The translations under genes and the position numbers were made by a program. A stretch of 64,000 nucleotides of DNA. Source: Sipunculus nudus. Its lineage: Eukaryota > Annelida > Sipuncula > Golfingiida > Sipunculidae. Position 1 is the first letter of the stretch. Each line of letters opens with the position of its first letter. The DNA lies in assembly GCA_026874595.1 (NCBI GenBank), contig CM049315.1, positions 3,778,664-3,842,663 of the forward strand, written 5' to 3'. Under the pieces are notes generated by a model. It did no database searches, was not told the DNA's origin, and worked only from the letters and a program-made list of their open reading frames with translations. This document shows positions 34,168 to 46,021 of the stretch, one piece after another.

Positions 34168-35750
34168 CTTGCATGCTTCACAGATATATGCTCCACAATG
34201 AAACCCTGCTGCTATCTCTCCGCAGATCTGGCATGGGTGTACGTCCTTGGTGCCAGCGCCAGATCGCCGATTACTTCTCCCATCAACATGTTTTTTAACG
34301 TCAGGATATGACTCTGAGGAATATGAAGTGTATGTACTTTCAGTATTTAAACCCCTTGATGAATCTGCATCATCTGAAAAACCATCACTTTTACTTGCAT
34401 CATGACACTGACCCCTGTCAGTGTCAATATTACTTTCTTGCTGCTGGTTGGTTGGTTCCATGGCTTGAGATGCTCTTTCTGCAGGATCTGATTGGCTATC
34501 ATGAGTGTCAGGTGATACATTTTGAACAGACTGGTGTCTTTCTGTGAAACTGTTTGCCCCCTTTGATCCCTCAGGGGATGCATGATATGATCCAGTGAGC
34601 TGTCTAGATTGATCCGAAACCACATCCACTGAGTGTTTTTGTTCCTGTGCTACCTCTGAATGGCTGAGAGAAATGTCATGAGCAGACAGCGGACCAATTG
34701 GTTCCAAAGGCGGTGGTTCACTGTGGTAGCTACTCGGTGCAGAACTTGTGTGCTGCTCAGATTGTAAATTAGAAATATCTTTGGGACTGTCAGCACTACC
34801 TGTGGTTGAGTAACCAGAACTGCTCCCTGGACTTTCTGGTATACTGGTGGATCTACCACACGGCCCCACTGAAGGTGTGTGAAGAGAATTTCTTGAAGAA
34901 TTGTTTGTATATGAGCGAAGCCCTACATCACTGTGGGAACGGGCATGAAGAGGACTTAGATTGACATGCGACTGTTGGGGAACAGAGGTTGTGTTACCAG
35001 ACACACAACCTCTCTGTATAACAGTTGTCGGATGGTTGTGTTCTGCAGTCCTTGAGCTCGGTGACTCAAAAGGGACATTTCCTAAATATTGCAACTGCCT
35101 CTGTTCAGCCATCTGACGTTCCAGTTCCATAAGCCGATGTTCAATTGAGCTAGGCACCTCCCGAGAACTGCCCTTTACAACAAATTCTACTTCCTGCCAT
35201 GGAGGAAACGACTCGGTTGTTTGTACAGCACAAGAAACCTGTGACCCACAATGAACTGTGACAGCATGAGAAGGCCAACACTTCTCGTTCTTTTTGGAAA
35301 TGTACATATTTTCTTCCCAAGTTGATGTGGGCTTGGTCTTCCATGCCCCTGGCTCAATATGTTTTGCTTGCGATTGCATTTCCACACTCGCTGAAGGCGA
35401 GGCATATGAATCTGTAACAGAAACATTTGAATCAACAGAAACTACGCTCTTTGGGGTATTTGGTAAGCTGCATGCTCCATATTTGCTGCTGCATACATAT
35501 CCAGGTGAACCCACCATGCTATTTTTATCATAACAGGTCTGGTCACCATGACTCATGTCTGATGACACAGACAATGGAGTATCTGTTTCATTTGACAAGT
35601 TGCTGTATGGTGATTCTAGCGGTTCATCTAGTCCACTTTCTCCATCAATGTCACCATCCCCTCTCCGCATCTTATAGATGTACACCTTTTTTGGAAGACG
35701 GTGAGCCATTGGGAAATCTGGCTTGTGTCCAAGCAACCAACTTTTATCAT
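34168..35750 (-). CDS. 2DBD-type nuclear receptor, long exon: A/B domain plus zinc finger 1 of DBD1
   Basis: This exon encodes the N-terminal transactivation (A/B) region and the first zinc finger of a ligand-activated-type transcription factor. It is open for 527 codons. An acceptor (cctgtctttacag) precedes 35750 and a consensus donor (AAG|gtaaggt) follows 34168. The first in-frame ATG is at 35709, giving 514 residues to the donor; the reading frame runs on upstream through the acceptor, so an earlier start in an upstream exon is likely. The A/B region is rich in Ser, Thr, Pro and Gly, with a short Leu/Glu/Gln amphipathic stretch (MELERQMAEQRQLQYL, about residue 192 from the ATG) and a basic patch (KKHVDGRSNRR) just before the finger. 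The finger is C-x2-C-x13-C-x2-C and ends in CEACK. The next exon begins KFF. Known of the family: a CEACKKFF P-box marks the first DBD of 2DBD-NRs, whereas ERR has CEACKAFF and most NR1 receptors have CEGCKG. That the gene has a second DBD is inferred, since it would lie outside the window. Confidence 0.9.
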
Positions 35751-36377
35751 CTGTAAAGACAGGAAATTATAAATGTATAAGAATGCTGATATTTAGACCA
35801 TTATAACAATTAATTTTCACCTTCTCTTACATAATACCGACATCTTCTGTGGCTGGCTCCATATTCATAAACTCATTTTGATATCTGTGATTTCTCTTTT
35901 TCAGCATTTCAAGAAGGTTCCTTTTCACAAGCTCACACAAAAAATAACTACATAGATTTTATTACAGTATGAATTTAATTTTAGTGATTTTGATATATTC
36001 ATGTAAAGTCATGAATGTAACAAAGACCCAGGAGGGAGGAAATCTGGTTTTTTTATTGTTAACAGCTAATATTAAAGATCTAATATTTTCTATAATATCA
36101 TTCTTGGATTCGTTATAATAATAATGATTATTTGTTATTTAAAATGTCAAGCTTCTGCCTTTTTATTTTCAAAGCAATAACCTTAGAAATTGGAACATGA
36201 GATACTAAATTGGGGATCATATAAATATCTGTTCACATGTGTATATATCAACCATCTACATCATAAAGGTTTAAATTTTGCACAAATATTTTGCAAATCT
36301 GAATACCTCACAAATATAAGCCAATCAAACTGCACCTGCATTACTAGCACACCAGTACATTTCTTTCATCTTCTTAC
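35751..36377 (-). other. Phase-1 intron between the two upstream receptor exons
   Basis: GT...AG intron of 627 bp (gtaagaag ... tctttacag on the minus strand), AT-rich. No other feature is seen. Confidence 0.6.
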
Positions 36378-36465
36378 CTTCGCCATGAAGGCTAACATCT
36401 GTTGAATCTGTATCATGTTCTAACAGCAGGATTGCTGCAGAAGTTTTAAAATCATAGATTTTCAT
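36378..36465 (-). CDS. Probable upstream coding exon of the nuclear receptor
   Basis: A consensus donor (GAAG|gtaagaag, GT at 36377-36376) ends an open stretch whose phase (1) matches exactly the phase of the acceptor at 35750. Across the junction the frame reads STDVSLHGE-DDKSWLLGHKPD without a stop. From an in-frame ATG at 36465 it gives 29 residues; the total from this ATG to CEACK would be 557 residues. The 5' limit is uncertain. The frame stays open to a TAG near 36531, and there are acceptor-like sites within it (for example cttctgcag before CAATCC), so this could be an internal exon or the first coding exon. The 627-bp intron between it and the long exon shows nothing else. Confidence 0.6.
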
Positions 36466-37335
36466 TCCATTGAGAGGGAAAATTGTGCTCAGAAGAGTGC
36501 TGAGAGGTGGTTTAATGAAAACCTACATCAAGGTATTTTCCTCAACTGATCTCTCTCTCTTTCAATCAAGGTAATTCATTCTTTCTCTTTCCCTTTGGCA
36601 TTTCAGGCCATTTGTGCAAGCTTTACAACTCCCTTTCTTTTTCATCTTTGTCTAAATGGTTAGCCTTGGCAGAGATATTTAAGCTACATCTTTGATTTTT
36701 TATGTGTAGGAATAATCACAGCAGTATTTTCATAAACTTTTACATGCTAATGTCAAAATGAAAAAGTGATGAGTGATCAATATAAAAATATATTTGGAAA
36801 GGGGGGGTATAGGAGGTACCCCCTTTTTCAACTTAAAAATCTGGGAAATAAAATTATCACTTACTACTGAAAAACAGATCCAGATTTTGCATTATCGTGC
36901 TTTTATATATCACTTAGATTGCTCCAATACAAACTAAATTTTGAAAATGTTTCTACACTAGCTATGGGAGGGTATACCCATCAATAGAATAGAAACTACA
37001 ATCCATGTTTTATTATAGTTATGTTATGGAGTAGGAAAGTGCATATTTGTGACTTAACACATATTTCAAGGAATATTTCACATTTCATATTTCACAAATT
37101 TAAGCTCAGTTTCAGGCATGTCAGACTGAACAATTAATGACTTCTCATAATTGATGACACCCGACAACCAGTCATCCGGTCACACACATATAGGCTTCTC
37201 TCCCAGTTTAATCAGAGAACAGTACACCAAACCATTAAGGTATATTTTAAGTCTGTACAAACAGAAATAGTGTCACAGAATGACTTATGTGTTTAGTCTT
37301 TATGAGGGAATGGTAGAACACAATTAAAACATGTT
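36466..37335. other. Upstream flank or intron, nothing recognised
   Basis: AT-rich unique sequence upstream of the first recognised receptor exon. A purine-rich patch (minus-strand gaaagagagagagatc, about 36545-36565) is the only feature seen. Confidence 0.35.
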
Positions 37336-37357
37336 ATTTTATGAGACTCCGCATGTG

Positions 37358-37770
37358 TATATAAGCACTGTCCTCCAAATAGGACTTGTAGGTCAGTCTA
37401 TAACTGGATGCATGTCAGGTCAGACTTGGGATTTTCCATAGAACTTTTGTCCAATCAGATCTCACGAAAGGTAGGAGGAACACTTACAACTCTGATGTAA
37501 TTGTGACCTACTTTGGGTCATCCAATAAGGTTTAGCTTTCATGACGAAATGCAGAAATATGGATATGTACGTCTCATATGTCACGTGAAAGCTCTGTAAC
37601 TAAACTATCTGTAGTGCGCACTGAGAGTCAGAGATTCAGGGAGGCTGGGTGGCTCTCTCAGAGAGAGAGACTGTCCCAGACCGCTTGCTATTGAATAAAG
37701 GCTTCTGTCATCAAACTGGTCTTGGAACATTGTCTGCCACGTGCATCAGCAACCGTATGTGATACAGGTG
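37358..37770 (+). mobile_element. Possible solo LTR or LTR fragment
   Basis: It has a TATATAAG box (37358-37365), an AATAAAG signal (37694-37700) and then a GT-rich stretch ending TGTGATACA before 'ggtggggacattcccc'. This is the order expected of U3-R-U5. A possible 5' end TGTCACAG is at 37272. No target-site duplication or internal retroelement sequence is seen, so this is weak. Confidence 0.25.
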
Positions 37771-38170
37771 GGGACATTCCCCAACCCCACATTTGTATCA
37801 GTTATATCATTATAATTATATACATACCGTAATGTCTACATCAGTTCGTATCCTTCATTAGTTTCGCACACTATAAATTTCCTGAATCATATTTTTCTAT
37901 AATACATATATGAATACTTACACCAACATACTGTGCCTGTATTAGCTATTGCCGGTAACCACCGGCGGTCCGTATGAACAATAATGGTAGCTATGATTAA
38001 AACGGCTTTGCTTGCGGAGATGAATCAAATGTCTACGCTGTTCACATAATAATAACGCATCTTTATGTCCAAGTGCGTGGCAGTAACATGATAATTTATC
38101 GGAACAATTTTATCAGATTTGCGACTTCATGTATGCAAATAGGAAAAACTGTCGCTTAACCGATACTGAT

Positions 38171-38182
38171 CGGCCATCTTTG
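38171..38182 (-). promoter_or_regulatory. YY1-like start-site motif upstream of the gene
   Basis: The minus strand reads CAAAGATGGCCG, close to the YY1 motif often found just downstream of transcription starts. It opens a 16-codon frame (MADQYRLSDSFSY...) that ends quickly. The region from about 37.93 to 39.4 kb has more CpG than its surroundings. It is a candidate first exon or promoter for the receptor. No donor matching the downstream phase was convincing. Confidence 0.25.
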
Positions 38183-38582
38183 CTTCAGACTTGTTACAAC
38201 ATGAATGTGATTTGAACAATAGAACTCGAGGTAAAAATTGTTTTAATCAATAATATTTTTTTACTTATTAATAGAATAAGAAGGTTTTTTAAGTGGGACA
38301 AAAATAACATTTGCTGATGATTATATACTAGTAATCCACTTGGGACAAACCTCGCACGGACCACTGATCACAGGCAGGACCTGGTGCTACAAGACATCAA
38401 AGGTTAAATGGAGATCGTCAGAGTGCTTTGAACCGCAGGTACAAAGGATATACCGCTGTCTTCAAGACAGTTTTTATTTGATAAATCCCGGTAATGTCCG
38501 TCAAATAATTTATTTTTTTTCCCCGCTGAATAAATCTTATTAGAATCTCCCAAATAAAAACTCCCACCACACGTTCGTTGCT

Positions 38583-38650
38583 GTGGCCATTTGGTTAGAG
38601 GCGCATGAACAGTGACAGTGTGAACCGTGTGTGACCCAGGTTCAAATCTA
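38583..38650 (+). repeat. tRNA-like (SINE head) sequence
   Basis: An A-box-like TGGCCATTTGG (38583-38593) and a B-box-like GGTTCAAATCT (38639-38649) are spaced about as in a tRNA with a long variable arm. The acceptor stem is not convincing, so a SINE head or tRNA pseudogene is more likely than a working tRNA. Confidence 0.4.
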
Positions 38651-40150
38651 TCAATTTCTCCCCTCTTTTATGTTATTCCCCCGTCCCAGTTTAAAAATAT
38701 GATTAACATATATTTTTTTCATTTATTTCTTTCCACTGAAATTACCAAACGGGTAAAATAAACATTTAATTTATTGAAATATATTAATAAAATCTGGTGA
38801 GATTACATATTCACGGCTGTAATAAGTTCACTTGCCGCCAGGTGGCACCCCGAATAAATTTCATTAACGCCCTAAGAAAATCACCATTACCATTTTTTTT
38901 AGGCGTATTCTGCAATTTATACAAATAATGTTCGTAAATGAATTAAATGTTGCCATGAAGTATTACAAAACAATAGCCCATTTTCTTACCGCTAATGATG
39001 CCACGCACCGCTGTACGCCGTGAGAGACCCCTGGCTAATGATGTTTTCCTTTCATGTCCAAACTGTGAACACTTCGTTGCTTGTTTTTTTACCAATAATT
39101 TATTTGATGTATATTAATTTGATCAGTGACTCCTGTAACTTTTGTTTGCACCACAGCCGTGATCAAATAAATTTGTTAACATACTATAATGAGGTACAAA
39201 TTTAACAGTTTGGGGTAATAAATTATTTAAGTTCTATTGCCGGTAGCTGGATTTTTGACGATCTTTATGATCTTTTGTGCCGGTCTGTGGGATACGAATG
39301 TTTAGTTTGTTCCGGCCGGCAGTACAGGCCGTCCCGGTAACCCCGACCGGCGCGGCTTAAACCCTGTATATTATATATATATATAAAACACCGGATTATT
39401 AAAATGCCAGTTACGGGATATATTGGATATCTTTTTCGTCACCAGCAGCGCTCACATATATTCCCGAACAAGTGTTAAATAATAATTAACATGAGTTGCC
39501 GTGCATCCTCTATTATCGCCCATCGCCGGTTCTGTGTCTAACGATCTTCCCTCCTGCAATATTCTAATTTTTCATATTCTACATATAATAATTCACACAC
39601 TGAGAAAAATAATTATTTTTTCCTGTACGAATTCAAGTAGACATTACGGTAATATAAATGTTCACTACATTTTAACCCTCCCTCCCCTTCTCTTCTAAAT
39701 TCCTCTCTCCACCCCTTTTCTTATATCATCTGGAAAATGTTTCAATATCAAATTACCAATCTCTGTAAAAGTAGAAAATATGACACATAGGCTGCCTGGA
39801 GTGCACATTACCTAGCTACAGGACATGTTTGTCTTTCCAGTGATACTGCCCTAATCCAAACAAAAAGCTGATCTATTGTCAGGCTGAATGTGTCGTCTTT
39901 ACCCAGTTATCTGAATTATTGTCACAGATACTATTCATAAAAGCCCTCATGTAGAGAGTGGTATAGGTCGATACACAGTCATGTTCTTAAATATTGTAAT
40001 GAATGCTACAGCTTGATTCTGTAAGGCTTCAGGCTGTGAAACACCACTTTGTTTTACAAGAATTACTAATATCAAGTGTGTCCCCTGAGTAAACAACAAA
40101 GTGATGATATTAAATGTGTTCACAGAGATGAAAATGTCAAATGTGAGATT
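38651..40150. other. Unique sequence, locally CpG-richer
   Basis: It has GC-rich patches with CCGG motifs around 39240-39360 (for example 'ccggccggcagtac') and AT-rich sequence otherwise. No gene was identified. Confidence 0.35.
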
Positions 40151-42331
40151 AACAAGTGACCCATGGGTCATGACGCTCAGCTGACTGGAAAGAGATTCTC
40201 CAAAGGAAATTTTATCATCTGAATGGTAGTATATACCCATTCAACAGAAGCATCAAACAGATTAACCAACAGGCCAAGATTGGGACTGTATTTATATATC
40301 TCAAAAATAGAGAAACAATGCAAAAAAAATACAGGTGGTTCCACCGGTCTGGAGAAACTAATAAAAACACTTAATGGTCAATATCCATGCAAAGAATCAT
40401 GGTGATCTCTGAATTAGTTGTTCAGATACTATAGCTTTCGTATCAAATTTTCCATTATTCTGAGGGATACTTTGGAGTCCTATAGCTTGAAGGATAAGGG
40501 TAACAGAGGTCTACCTAATTTCAGGTTTCCATAGAAACTTTTCATGGGCCTCCTTGCATGACAAGAATGAAGATTCTAGGTCCTGTTGTTACAATTTGTG
40601 CCACATTAAAAGATGACAGCATCCTTAAAGGTCTCAAAAATAGAGAAAAAAAATCGTAAAAAAACTCGAACAAATACAGGTGGTGCCACCAGTCTGCAGA
40701 AAATGATGAAACACTCCATAATCAATATCCATGCAAAGAATTATGGTGATCTCTGCATTAGTTGTTCAGATACTTCAGCTTTTGTATCAAATTGTCCATT
40801 TTTCTGAGGGATACTTTGGAGTCCTATAGCTTGAAGGATATGGGTAACAGAGATCTAATTTCAGGTTTCTACAGAGACTTTTCATGAGTCTCCCAGTGTG
40901 TAAAGAATGAAGATTCTAGGTCCAGTTGTTATGATTTGTGCCCAATTAACAAATGTTCATATCTTTAAAGGTCTCAAAAAAAGAGAAAAAAATTCGTAAA
41001 AAACCTGAACAAATACAGGTGGTGCCACCAGTCTGCAGAAAATGATGAAACACTCCATAATCAATATCCATGCAAAGAATTATGGTGATCTCTGCATTAG
41101 TTGTTCAGATACTTCAGCTTTTGTAACAATTTTCCATTATTCTGAGCTGTACTTTGGAGTGCCATAGCTCAAAGGATATGGGTAACAGAGACCTAATTTC
41201 AGGTTTCCATGGAGACTTTTCATGGGTCTCCCTGTGTATCAAGAATGAAGATTCTAGGTCCAGTCGTTACGATTTGTACCCTGTTGACAGATAACTACAT
41301 CCTTAAAGGTCTCAAAAATAGAGAAAAATAATTGCAAAAATTAAAAAAATACAGGTGGCACCACCAGTCTACAGGAACTGATGGAACACCTCTTGATCAA
41401 TATGTATGCCAAAAATCATTGAGATGTTATTGAGATGTTGTAATTTGTTATTATCAAATTTTCCATTATTCTGGGGGGGGGGGGGGGGTAATTGGGAGCC
41501 CCACAGCTCAAAAGATATGGGAAACAGAGACCTTATTTCAGGTTTCCATGGAGATTTTTCATAGGTCTCTCACTGTGTGAGGAATGAAGATTCTAGGTCC
41601 AGCCTTTACAATTTGTGCCCTGTTGACAGATGTTCACAGTTTAAAAGGTCTCAAAAACAGAGAAAACAATTCGTAAAAAATCGAAAAATACAGGTGGCGC
41701 AAGCCAGTCTGCAGACACTGATAAAACATCTCATGATTGATATGTATGCAAAAAATAATGACCATCAGTGATGTAGTTAATGAGATATTGAAGTTTTTGT
41801 ATGAAATTGAGACTTATCATAGGTCTCTCAGTGTGTCAAGAATTAAGATTCTAGGTCCAGTCTTTACGATTTGTGCCCTGTTAACAGATGGTCACATTTT
41901 TAAAGGTCTCAAAAATAGAGAAAACAATTTGTAAAAAATTGAAAAATACAGGTGGCGCCACCAGTCTTCAGGAACTGATGAAACTTCTCATGATCAATAT
42001 GTATGCCAAAAATCATGACCATCAGTGATGTAGTTAATGAGATATTGAAGTTTTTGTATGAAATTTTTTAATATTCTGGGGGGGGGGGGGGTACTTTGGG
42101 GCCCCATAGCTCGAAGGATATAGGAAATAGAGACCTTATTTCTGGTTCCCAAGGAGATTTTTTATGGACCTCTCAGAATGTAAAGTTACAAGATTCTAGG
42201 TCCAGGGGTTAAGATTTGTGCCAGGTTAACGGACAGACGGACGTCAAGACAGACCGACGGACAGACAGATTGATGACGGACAAAGAGTGATTGCTATAGC
42301 TCAGATGACTTACAGTCAGCTGAGCTAAAAA
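40151..42331 (+). mobile_element. Pearl-like element
   Basis: It starts AACAAGTGACCCATGGGTCA and ends with an ACGG/GACA tract (42232-42282) and the TAGCTCAGATGACT/AGTCAGCTGAGCTA hairpin plus A-run. Cores of about 340 bp open with GGTGGTGCCACC or GGTGGCGCCACC (41951). G-runs are at 41471-41487 and 42079-42091. Related to 4100-6650 but more diverged. Confidence 0.75.
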
Positions 42332-42825
42332 CATGATCATGGATATTTACTGCAGGTAAAATGTCACTGAGGATTAGATCAATCAACCTCTGTGTTCACA
42401 GGAAGCATGGCCAAGCCCAACCAGGACTAAGAAAATGAACACATGACCCAAAAGGCATCTGTAATTTGCATGACTATATCAAAAACTCCTCTTAAACTAG
42501 CGGGGCTCATACAGCCATGATGGATGTGTCAACTCATGATGTTCCCTCAGCAACAGACCTACAGATATTGTTCCTCAAGAAGTGAAGTCATTCAGTGTTT
42601 CATACAAGCCAGCCTGGAAAGGCTGGGTGATCAATTAATGCTTTTCAAGGCAGCTGTTATTGATTTTACAGGAACATGACCTTAATTTGTAATTGAATGT
42701 GTTAATCTGTTTAAAGCTATTTCTGAATCAGTGAAAATTCTGACCCTCTGCTAGGACAGTCTGCATTGATGTAAGAGTGGTGGAAGTTGTGTCATTAAAT
42801 CTGCACTGGTACCTGCCATTTGTTG
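42332..42825. other. Unique sequence
   Basis: Nothing recognised between the element and the minisatellite. Confidence 0.35.
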
Positions 42826-42829
42826 ACGG

Positions 42830-44815
42830 GTTTGAGGATATTATATAGTATAGGACACAAAATATCATTTGTTAAGGAGTTTGAGAATGTTATATAGTAC
42901 AGGAAAAAGAGCATAATTTGTTGAAGAGTTTTGAAGATGTAATATAGTATAGGACATAGAGCATCCTCTGTTGAGGAGTTTTGAGGATGTTATGTAGTAT
43001 AGGACATAGAGCATCATTTGTTCAGGAGTTTTGAAGATGTTATGTAGTATAGGACATAGAGCATCATTTGTTGAAGAGTTTTGAGGATGTTATATAGCAT
43101 AGGACATAGAGCATCATTTGTTCAGGAATTTTAGGATGTTATATAGTATATGACATAGAGCATCATTTGTCCAGGAGTTTTAAGGATGTTAAATAGTATA
43201 TGACATAGAGCATCATTTGTTCAGGAGTTTTGAGGATGTTATATAGTACAGGAAAAAGAGCATAATTTGTTGAAGAGTTTTGAAGATGTAATATAGTATA
43301 GGACATAGAGCATCCTCTGTTGAGGAGTTTTGAGGATGTTATGTAGTATAGGACATAGAGCATCATTTGTTCAGGAGTTTTGAAGATGTTATGTAGTATA
43401 GGACATAGAGCATCATTTGTTGAAGAGTTTTGAGGATGTTATATAGCATAGGACATAGAGCATCATTTGTTCAGGAATTTTAGGATGTTATATAGTATAT
43501 GACATAGAGCATCATTTGTCCAGGAGTTTTAAGGATGTTAAATAGTATATGACATAGAGCATCATTTGTTCAGGAGTTTTGAGGATGTTATATAGTACAG
43601 GAAAAAGAGCATAATTTGTTGAAGAGTTTTGAAGATGTAATATAGTATAGGACATAGAGCATCCTCTGTTGAGGAGTTTTGAGGATGTTACCAAGTAAAG
43701 AACATAGAGCATCATTTGTTGAAGAGTTTTGAGGATGTTATACAGCATAGGACATAGAACATCATTTGTTCAGGAGTTTTGAGGATGTTATATAGTACAG
43801 GAAAAAGAGCATAATTTGTTGAAGAGTTTTGAAGATGTAATATAGTATAGGACATAGAGCATCCTCTGTTGAGGAGTTTTGAGGATGTTATGTAGTATAG
43901 GACATAGAGCATAATTTGTTCAGGAGTTTTGAAGATGTTATGTAGTATAGGACATAGAGCATCATTTGTTGAAGAGTTTTGAGGATGTTATATAGCATAG
44001 GACATAGAGCATCATTTGTTCAGGAATTTTAGGATGTTATATAGTATATGACATAGAGCATCATTTGTTGAGGAGTTTTAAGGATGTTAAATAGTATATG
44101 ACATAGAGCATCATTTGTCGAAGAGTTTTAAGGATGTTAAATAGTATATGACATAGAGCATCATTTGTTGAGGAAATTTAAGGATGTTAAATAGTATAAG
44201 ACATAGAGCATCATTTGTTGTGGAGTTTTAAGGATGTTAAATAGTATAAGACATAGAGCATCATTTGTTGAGGAGTTTAAAGGATGTTAAATAGTATATG
44301 ACATAGAGCATCATTTGTTGAGGAAATTTAAGGATGTTAAATAGTATATGACATAGAGCATCATTTGTTGAGGAGTTTGAGGATGTTAAATAGTATAAGA
44401 CATAGAGCATCATTTGTTGAGGAGTTTTAAGGATGTTAAATAGTATAAGACATAGAGCATCATTTGTTGAGGAGTTTTAAGGATGTTAAATAGTATAAGA
44501 CATAGAGCATCATTTGTTGAGGAGTATGAGGATGTTATATTCTATAGGTCATAGATCATCATTTGTTGAGTCATTTTGAGGATGATATATAGTATAGGAC
44601 ATAGAACCTCATTTGTTCAGGAGTTTTAAGGATGTTATATAGTATATGACACAGTGCATCATTTGTCGAGGAGTTTTAAGGAAGATAAATGGTATAAGAC
44701 ATAGAGCATCATATGCTGAGGAGTTTTGAGGATGTTATATAGTATAGGACATAGAGCATCATTGCTCCAGGAGTTTTTTTAGGATGTTATAAAGTATAAA
44801 ACACAGAGTATCATG
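42830..44815 (+). repeat. 50-bp minisatellite with higher-order structure
   Basis: About 40 tandem copies of a 50-bp unit (GTTGAGGAGTTTTGAGGATG, then TTATATAGTATAGGACATAG, then AGCATCATTT). A variant unit with CATCCTCTG recurs at 42962, 43311, 43660 and 43860, so seven-unit blocks of about 349 bp were copied, with one shorter step. Right-hand units (44.05-44.5 kb) are a second, more homogeneous variant ('ttaaatagtataagac'). The 50-bp length is not a multiple of three, yet minus frames stay open by composition. Confidence 0.95.
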
Positions 44816-46021
44816 ACATACCTGCAACTGAACATTATGTGCTACATGGGAATTGCAATTTGTTTAGGTATTGTCCATACAAAAAGTCAAGCCTGAAATT
44901 ATTCATATATAATTATTTCTTGGAGGCAACCATGAGCATACCATAAACAACTGTTTCCACCATATTTTTTTTATTTTCCAAAGAATAGAGAAGACTGATA
45001 TGTTATGAATTTCAAATGAAAATTTAACTTTTTCAAGACCTTTTGAAAATTTTATCAAATTTAATTCTCTTGACCCCCTGAAGAATGTAGGTTCATGTAT
45101 ATATGTATCTTTAAAGGAATTAAATATATTTCTTCAGGTTGGGTGGTCTTACAACATTTACAACTGGATGAATCATGCTACATGCTCTAGCTATTTAAGA
45201 TGAGTTTATAAAATTCCTTTACTGTTGCCAATGCGTATCATGTCTTTACAAGTGAATGAAAAAAAAAATTCAGTAAAGAGAAAAGGAAGGGGATTTAAAA
45301 GGGAGAAAAGGACGAGACACAAAGAATACCGACAAAAATCTCTCAAAAGCCAATGGGCAGAAATGAGAAGGAAGTATTCTTGAATAGTCAATGCAGAAAA
45401 TACAACAGGATTTCTTGATAAAAGGACTGAAAGGAGCCTATAACAGACACTAGCAAATGTCATTTTGTCATAAGGGACTGCAAGAAAATACACTTCAAAC
45501 ACTTTGAGATTACAGGTACAGAGTACAGATGATCCACTAAAACATGAAATGATGTGGTGTACAGGCTTACAAGAACAGAAAGATAAAATGAGTTTAAGAG
45601 GAATACCATCTTATGTAACGGACCAGACATGAGAAATGTCAGCTACAGGATGATGCTCCGCTGTGTCCCCTCATAGTTCAAGATACCGCTAAAAACAAGT
45701 GATATCACTCTGATTAAATCTCACTTTAAAAAGCACATTACTAAAATGAATTAAATGATTTCATTAATTACTATTGCAAGAGGTATCAAAGACAAACCAT
45801 GTCCAGGATAAAAAAAATCAAATGCAATAATTAACCCTGCACGAAGCGAGGGCTATTGATTTTTTACTCGTTTCTGTGAATGTCCACAAGAAATCTGAAG
45901 AACAGTATCATGGATGTAATTGAAATTAATCATATAGATTTTATTTGTGAAAATTTCTAGGTTCAATTTTGGTGTAAATCCAAAATGGTATAACCCCAAA
46001 ATACCACTGGTACCAGCTGTC
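44816..46021. other. Unique AT-rich sequence
   Basis: No gene recognised. The 98-codon minus frame at 45206-45502 has no motif. Confidence 0.35.

Noticed and set aside
38160-38230. MADQYRLSDS start considered as the receptor's first coding exon
   Set aside because: Ends after 16 codons, and none of its possible good donors has the phase needed by the next exon.
43163-43912. Minus-strand frames with repeated protein segments
   Set aside because: The 50-bp minisatellite is not a multiple of three; the open frames result from its composition.
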